From contig CACRXP010000006.1 in the NCBI GenBank assembly GCA_902702965.1, positions 2,521,661 to 2,585,660 of the forward strand: a stretch of 64,000 bases of DNA. The letters run 5' to 3'. The position numbers were made by a program, and so were the translations under genes. Numbering within the stretch: position 1 is the first letter of the stretch; every line of letters begins with the position of its first letter. The notes beneath the pieces were generated by a model. It was given only the letters and a program-made list of their open reading frames with translations, made no database searches and was not told where the DNA came from. This DNA comes from Spirometra erinaceieuropaei. Its lineage: Eukaryota > Platyhelminthes > Cestoda > Diphyllobothriidea > Diphyllobothriidae. This document shows, in pieces, positions 58,100 through 64,000 of the stretch.

Positions 58100-60060
58100 A
58101 AACTGACGTTCATCGCCGAAAGGGTACTGCATTTCGCAGAAATACCTTAACTGACAGAATCGAAACCGTCTATAGTGACATTGGAATGAATGAAGTGAAT
58201 AAAAATAGACTTACTAATTGAGACAGCCTGAAAACGCTGGCTGCTGACAACTGTTAGCTACTCATTGAAGTTATATGCATTTAGGACTACAAAAAATTGA
58301 AAAAAGAAAAAGAGCAGCGCAGTTGAGCGCTTATTCAAGTCTCTTCTAAACTCGGTTAAAAAATTCCACTGCTTCCCCTTCAGAACCACCTTTTAGACGA
58401 TGCACCCAATGCTGATTCGGATCTGGTTTTTGAGATCTTGTATATGCACGACTAGAACAAAAACTCTGGCATTTGACGGTAACCTGAGCACGCAGGAGTA
58501 AATTTGGCTTGTATCGACAGACAGAGCAGCTGACAAATACGACAATGTTTAGGAAACTTCTAGTCACCACCAGACACCTTTAGATATTTTATATTATCGC
58601 CTTGTTCTTATAATGTTATTAGATTAAAGCCGGTCCTGTTAGCATAGAGTGACTCCTACTATCTGTAAACTACTATAGCATGATTCATGCTGTAATACAC
58701 ACTGGTCAAAAATCAGAATGAGATTTCAAATATACCACTTACATTGCAAATTATTCGCTGATGTCCGGCCAAGTCTAATCTAGGTCTTCAGGACAACCAT
58801 GCCAACGGCCCGACGCGTCAGGTCCTAGCTTTCCTTCCATGAATACTTCATCCGTGGGATTCACTCTTCAATTTTTGCCAAATATCTCATCTAACTTTTG
58901 ATGTTTTTGGCCCTTTTCTGCTTTAATTTTATATACGACGACATTGGGGTTTGTCTGAAACAGGAAAGAAGGATGAAGCTAGGAATCACTCTATAGTTGT
59001 GTCAAAGTATATTATGCCAGTTTGATTAACAGTCACTTCAGACAACAACGCACAGCACCTGGTTAAAGTAAAAGAAGAAATTTTTATGATTTCGTTCTGC
59101 TACGCCGGTCCGCAATAGCTAGGGCCTTATGTATGAGGCCGCTCGATGAAGTATGCTCGACGATTATCCTTATGTGCAACGAGGTCGGCAGGACAGTGTA
59201 CACTGTCGTTAACCGACTGCCTATACTCTATAAAAACTAATATGTGCCCGGTGGGTGCTAACTAGAAAACTGCCAACCGAGGGGCAAATTTTGTCCGCGC
59301 TTTGTGCGTGCGGGATGACTGAATGGATAAGTCGGACACAATGACGCCTTCCTAATTTGGCTTTAAGTGCACTCTCATGCACGGGAGGTTACGGTCACCC
59401 CTCTTGTAAAAGCCTGATACTTGTTATGGAGACCAGGTCGTATGCGACACGCTTTGTTGGTCTGGTCACTGTGTCTAAGTCCGCCTCCCGGTCGTCTTGA
59501 CATGGTCTTACCACTGAGTACAGATAGGTGACATAACAGAGTACGATAGATGCTGCGCAAGTCTACCCCGCTTACACTAATTCACGCACAGGTCTCGGTC
59601 CTATGCATACCCCGTGAGGCACAGGTTGAACGCCGCCATTTGGGAAAGTTAAGTTGGTGCCATGTCGCTAGATTCGTTTGGTGATTTCTGACTTTTTTCA
59701 AGTCATTGGCCAGTGACACTGTAAGTCCGGTTGGAAATCTCGAGATTCGAACGGCAAGTCAGTTGTTCCCCAAGCGTCGTTCCATAACTGCATTGATGGG
59801 CTCTTCTCGTACCGGCCCAGACCGGGAATATTTAGTCAAACGCGAGTGTTTTGCTCCTATTTATAGGGAGGGTAGGCGGGACATGGGCAAACGCCAATAG
59901 GCTATCTGTAATCTCTAAGGTAATAGACAGAATAGGTACAAATTTGGTGTTGAGGAATGCAAAAGGAAGCCTCCAAAGTCCCCTATAACACTAATTGCAT
60001 CCGATAGCTGGTAAAATAAGACATTTTGTAGCGCCTACTGTGGTCCCCTTGGATGCGCAC
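58100..60060. other. Intergenic DNA downstream of B2
   Basis: 58.3-59.3 kb matches the region after B1 (5.6-6.2 kb). 59.32-59.93 kb is GC-richer and absent from the first copy, so it is probably an insertion of unknown type. No gene supported. Confidence 0.45.
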
Positions 60061-60073
60061 CTTTAGACCTAAC

Positions 60074-60300
60074 GTCTTTTTCCAATATTACATTCGAAAG
60101 AAGTGTAAAATTTGGATTTTAATAACTTTAATAATTTTCGAATAATTTCGAACGCCGCCTGCCGTTACACTCTCATTCAGGGTTTCCAAATTACAAGCCG
60201 TATATTTTCAGCGTATGGAAAACCATACATTTATCTACGTTATTAAGAGAAGACCATTTGAGATCTATAAAATGTAGCAGCGGATTTAGGTCATACTGCG
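60074..60300. repeat. PAL-A central fragment
   Basis: Matches the PAL-A middle (ACGCCGCCTGCCGTTACACT, TTACAAGCCGTATATTTTC, AAGAGAAGACCAT); both ends are missing. Confidence 0.6.
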
Positions 60301-61489
60301 AGTGATTCTCAGAAAAATGATGAAAAAATTAATCCCACCGATCTTAGCACGTTTTGGCTGATAATACTTATCCGTCGGTAGCACAGCCAAGTCCTTGAAA
60401 TGTACTCTCACCGACAGAATCTGTAGTCTGCCGCATTTTCTGGCAAAACAAGACGTTATAGGAAGTGGGATTCTTCGTCACGCCTGCAGTGTGTTCAGAC
60501 AGGACGAGCGAGATGGGGTCACAAGTGTAGTCTTTTCACGATGCCAACTCTCAGAACATAGTTGTCTACGTACTCGCAGAAGTAATAAACTACTGGTTTG
60601 GCTGTTAGCTATCATTAAGCGAAATAAATGTTTTCGCTTGAAGATGCAGAAGTCAAATTCGGAATTTTGATGAACATTCCGACCACAATAAATTTTTTAC
60701 GATATGGCGGCGAATACATATTCATTGACAACACATACAGGTCGGTACAATAGTGCCAATTCAATTTTAATATAAGATACGGGTTAAGAGAGCGCTTTTT
60801 ATGATGACGGAATTAAATAATGAAACTGATTGAGTTTTACTATAAAGTGCCAATGACCGAGTAAGAGATCGGGATTCCCCCGTCAAAATATTTGATGAAG
60901 ATTGCGCAAACTTTGGTCGTTAGTAGGAAAGCACGATGCGACCATTAAACATGATTTTGCTTCAGTTAAATGAAGCGTTTTGCGAAATGCAAACATTTGT
61001 GTCTACAAAATGAAATTAATCCGTAGAAGTAATAACATATGCCTGAAACAGAAGGCAATCACCTTATAACGCGAAAGGAAAATAAGACCAAGCATTGCAT
61101 GAAATTTCACAAACACATCTCAGGAAAATATATGAATCTAATGGGGATATTTTAAAAATTTTATACGATGCAATGACACAGAAATTAGGTAATGAAAAGA
61201 AAATCTTAACCTTGCGCAGCATACTAAACGCAATCACATTTTCAGGATTCATTTGTTATCCGAATAAAAGGACAGTGCATTACACTTTGATTCTGACACT
61301 CAAAGTCCTGCAAAAGATAAGAAAAACCGAATACATATGTGACACCCTGCGATCAAAATGCCAAATGCACAGTGCTATGACAATAGTAGACAATCTGATA
61401 TAAGTCAACATAACCTGGTCCTATGCGCACAAAATAACTTCATTCAGGTCCCACAGTTTCAATGGCCTTAAGCCCCCAACCCGGCCACC

Positions 61490-61600
61490 TTAATTTTCCG
61501 ACGCGAACTAGCGTTAGGATTTTTGGCATTAATGTTAGGATTAGAGTTATGAGAAGTAGGATTACGTTAAGTGTTAGGGTACATCTTCGGACACGGGAAT
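61490..61600. repeat. Degenerate telomere-like patch (TTAGG orientation)
   Basis: Scattered GTTAGGA/TTAGGATTAG/GTTAGGG units over about 100 bp, about 1 kb before exon 1 of A2, in the opposite orientation to the 49.6-50.0 kb array. Confidence 0.5.
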
Positions 61601-61739
61601 AGCCACCCATTGGGTACAGGCACAGGGTAATGTCTAGTGGAAAGGTCCTAATTCTTGTTTCAAACTGCAACTGGCTTCTAGCAGATATGAATATACTCCC
61701 TGCAGAAGGCCTTCGCTTAAAGCCTACGCCTCTTGCTTA

Positions 61740-62090
61740 ACTCCTTCTTATCGGACCTTCTTGACCTATTGGTCAGACAGAGCTTGCCTTCTGTCAGTCT
61801 GCTGTGACCTTTTTCGCATGTTCAGGTCAACGGCGCCTGGCAACAACTTCGGCTCTGCTTCTTCTGCGAGAGTAAATGTCTAGAACTATTGTACAGCGCA
61901 TTTGGAGCTTTGTGTCTACATAGGTAACCAGCACATGCATAAAAAATGACGAGGAAAAAACACCTTAACCTTTGTAAGAGTAGGGACACCCCGTCGTCTG
62001 CTTCGAAAACAGCGAAACTTTCTTTAAACCGGTTCTTTGTGCACGTACTATCAGCAGTAAGGAAGATGAGATTGTCAAAGTAACAAAATA
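61740..62090. other. Segment upstream of A2 conserved upstream of A1
   Basis: Duplicate of 12,480-12,840 (GACCTTCTTGACCT, GCTTGCCTTCTGTCA and following blocks). See that entry; possible 5' flanking control DNA. Confidence 0.5.
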
Positions 62091-62653
62091 TGCCTTCTTT
62101 AATTTATCACCAAGGATAATGTCCGCCCGCAAAAACCATAAATTAAAATAAACATTGAGGAAGCGTTTATAGGCAAATTTGCAGTTCTACGGCATAGGAG
62201 CAACCTGGAGGATCTCAGATCTATATAGGGAGGTAATTGTAAGGGGGAGTAGGAGTAATACTACTTTCGAAGTACAGGGATACATCTACCCCAATAATTA
62301 CCGAGGACAGTGTCTGCCCTCAAAACTCATAAATTAAAATGAATATATTGGGAGCAGCAGAATGAATAACCTTCTGTGCAGTTCGATTGGGTTATCGTGA
62401 GTGCCGTAAGTTTTATGCAGGAACATTTTCGGAAGGTGAGGTTTTTATGCGAATTCTGTTAAAAGAATATGCGACAATCAGTGCGCTGTCATCAAAGTAA
62501 AAGCAAGTTAAGCAATAGTCAGCGGCTTTCATGCTATTGCAGACACGTAAAAAGCAATTATCAACGCAGGTGTATGATTGGCCACTAAGGCAGCTTTCAA
62601 TTACTGGTTAAAAAACTCTATTTACATAATAGATTATGTCTTATGCTTTGAAA

Positions 62654-62726
62654 ATGGGACGCCTCCCAGTCTTAGTCATGTCGAAATGCCTTGTTTTTGT
62701 TTTTCAGTTGGAACTTTGTAGTGCAG
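62654..62726 (+). CDS. A2 exon 1: signal peptide
   Basis: ATG in GAAAATGGG. It encodes MGRLPVLVMSKCLVFVFQ and ends LCSA, with donor GTATGT. It is 73 nt as in A1, and the flanking sequence also aligns with A1. Confidence 0.77.
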
Positions 62727-63999
62727 GTATGTTAAATGTGGTACAGATCTAAACAGGTTGTTGAAAACCTTCCTGCCTTACAAATTTTGACAAAATAATT
62801 TCAAGTTTACAACTGTATTGCTATTATTTTGCTCAAATTTTTGATGGTTGCTTAATTGCTGCGTTATAACAACGGCCAAGTAAATAAACTTATTTTAAGG
62901 TGCTCTGCCAGCGGTGTGCAACTATGTCCATCCACACATTTCGCAGTACTCGGGACCACTCAACATCACCTTGCTTACCCTGAAAGTGCCCACAGTATGT
63001 TTTTCAATGTTTTATTTGCCTTATGAGATTTGAAATGGCCTATGTAATCAAACGTTTCAAAAAATAAAAAACGCTCGATGTAAATAATGACATCACTAAA
63101 GATATATTAAAGAAACCGAAAAGTTTTCCATCAGTTTTCTTGTTTTGTTTTCTATTTTATTTTAAGAAAGGCATGACCAGCGTAATATGTCCTCTAAGAT
63201 GTGTGCTTATACAACAGTCAAAAGTTGTCAACATGGGATGCAAGCGTAAATTATGTACAGCAAAATCACGTAAAAACACTTAAGAAAATCAAACATACTC
63301 GGCATTCATTAGTGACCGTGTTTTCTTGACTGTTGCAAACTTTGTTGCAGGAGAACGCTTTTCATTGTCAGTGTAGCTGAGTCGTTCGCAGTGTTGGGCG
63401 TTAACTAAGTAAAGGTAGACTACTAGTTTATAATTATTTCATTAAGAAGAAGTAAATATCTACCCGTATGTTGCACGATCCTTTATACCGAAGTGATCGC
63501 TACTGGTTAAAGGCCCAGCACCGTGTCTTATCGATTATCTGTCCCTGCCTAACAAGGTTGAGTCGCCATGCAAGTTAGTGACCTAGGAGTTTTCCCGACG
63601 TCTACACCAGGTTTTGGATTTTGGCATTTTAATCTCCTCAGAAATTAATCGCTATTTTGGAGTAGATCAGTCTAGTTGAGACGTATAAACTCGGACTAAT
63701 TTTGTTCAAGTTAACCTTCAATCTCGGGGGAAATTAAAAATCTGCCATTTCAAAGTTTATTCCCTACTGATTTACACAAAGTTAACGAGGAAATTGTGAG
63801 GAGACTAAAAAGTGCAAATTCCAAACCTGACGTATCTGCCAGGAAACACAGAGCGAACGCTAGGGGCCCCATTAATGACCGTTATTCCTCGAAGCTGTAT
63901 CATGCAGCGGCAGAATATCGGCGCAACACGCGTGTCTGGGCATTCAGCTAGCACCTGTTCTGTCAGGTATTGTGTATCGTACAACCCGAAGGCAGATTT
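62654..63999 (+). CDS. Gene A2 (5' part): exons 1-2, continues beyond the window
   Basis: Exon 1 (62,654-62,726) and exon 2 (62,900-62,994) match A1 in length, phase and sequence. No candidate for exon 3 was found before the window ends; A1 intron 2 is about 1 kb, so exon 3 is expected just outside. This is the second A-type gene of the array. Confidence 0.75.
62900..62994 (+). CDS. A2 exon 2 (phase 1-0)
   Basis: The acceptor ATTTTAAG ends at 62899 and the donor GTATGT starts at 62995. It encodes ALPAVCNYVHPHISQYSG and NITLLTLKVPT, about 85% identical to A1 exon 2. Confidence 0.85.
63830..63990. repeat. Fragment of the 34-kb nested foldback family
   Basis: GAAGCTGTATCATGCAGCGG...CGCAACACGCGTGTCTG...AGCTAGCACCTG matches 34,310-34,395. 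Confidence 0.55.
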
Positions 64000-64000
64000 G

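Overview
This window is animal nuclear DNA: small GT-AG exons under the standard code in an AT-rich background dense with transposable elements. Penelope-like elements with GIY-YIG ends, CR1-type LINE tails, a truncated Gypsy element and a secreted multigene family point to a flatworm. My best guess is a large-genome (pseudophyllidean) tapeworm; that is an impression, not a search result. There is no prokaryotic gene organisation.

The core of the window is a tandem array of four related, previously unrecognised (to me) genes, all on the + strand, assembled here exon by exon from splice sites, reading phase and cross-copy similarity. Gene B1 (3' part only: exons 8-12, 109-4,627) is followed by gene A1 (complete, 12 exons, 13,232-33,558, 479 aa), gene B2 (complete, 12 exons, 50,610-57,962, 463 aa) and gene A2 (exons 1-2 only, 62,654 to beyond the window). 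The order B-A-B-A, together with alignable introns and intergenic DNA, indicates duplication of an A+B pair with a unit of about 50 kb. Each protein begins with a signal peptide. It then has three repeats of a three-exon module whose intron phases repeat exactly (1-0, 0-1, 1-1), and a final two-exon module. Cysteine and tryptophan spacing (C-x9/10-W, then a later F/Y-x-C) suggests immunoglobulin-like beta-sandwich domains in a secreted or surface protein. The function is unknown.

Between and inside the genes lie transposable elements. Two related families of about 1-kb imperfect palindromes (foldback/MITE-like, called PAL-A and PAL-B here) occur at 2.3, 6.8, 11.2, 18.0, 19.3, 19.6, 25.6, 34.5, 39.1, 40.4, 43.0, 43.9, 45.5, 46.6 and 60.1 kb. 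Penelope-like elements lie at 22.7-25.0 kb (dead RT), 34.7-37.8 kb (young, one frameshift) and 47.9-49.15 kb (remnant), with fragments at 10.4, 30.7 and 37.9 kb. Their GIY-YIG halves are repeated in inverted orientation and their ends carry a hammerhead-ribozyme-like core. A 5'-truncated Gypsy element with one LTR lies at 28.6-30.7 kb, and LINE fragments lie at 18.7-19.3 kb (-) and 38.2-39.1 kb (+). A1 is nearly three times longer than B2 mainly because PLE1, Gypsy/PLE4, a LINE and several palindromes sit in its introns.

The remaining stretches are intergenic or intronic AT-rich DNA with degenerate telomere-like (CTAACC) patches, short microsatellites, tRNA-like sequences and a nested foldback near 34 kb. 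No other gene can be supported.
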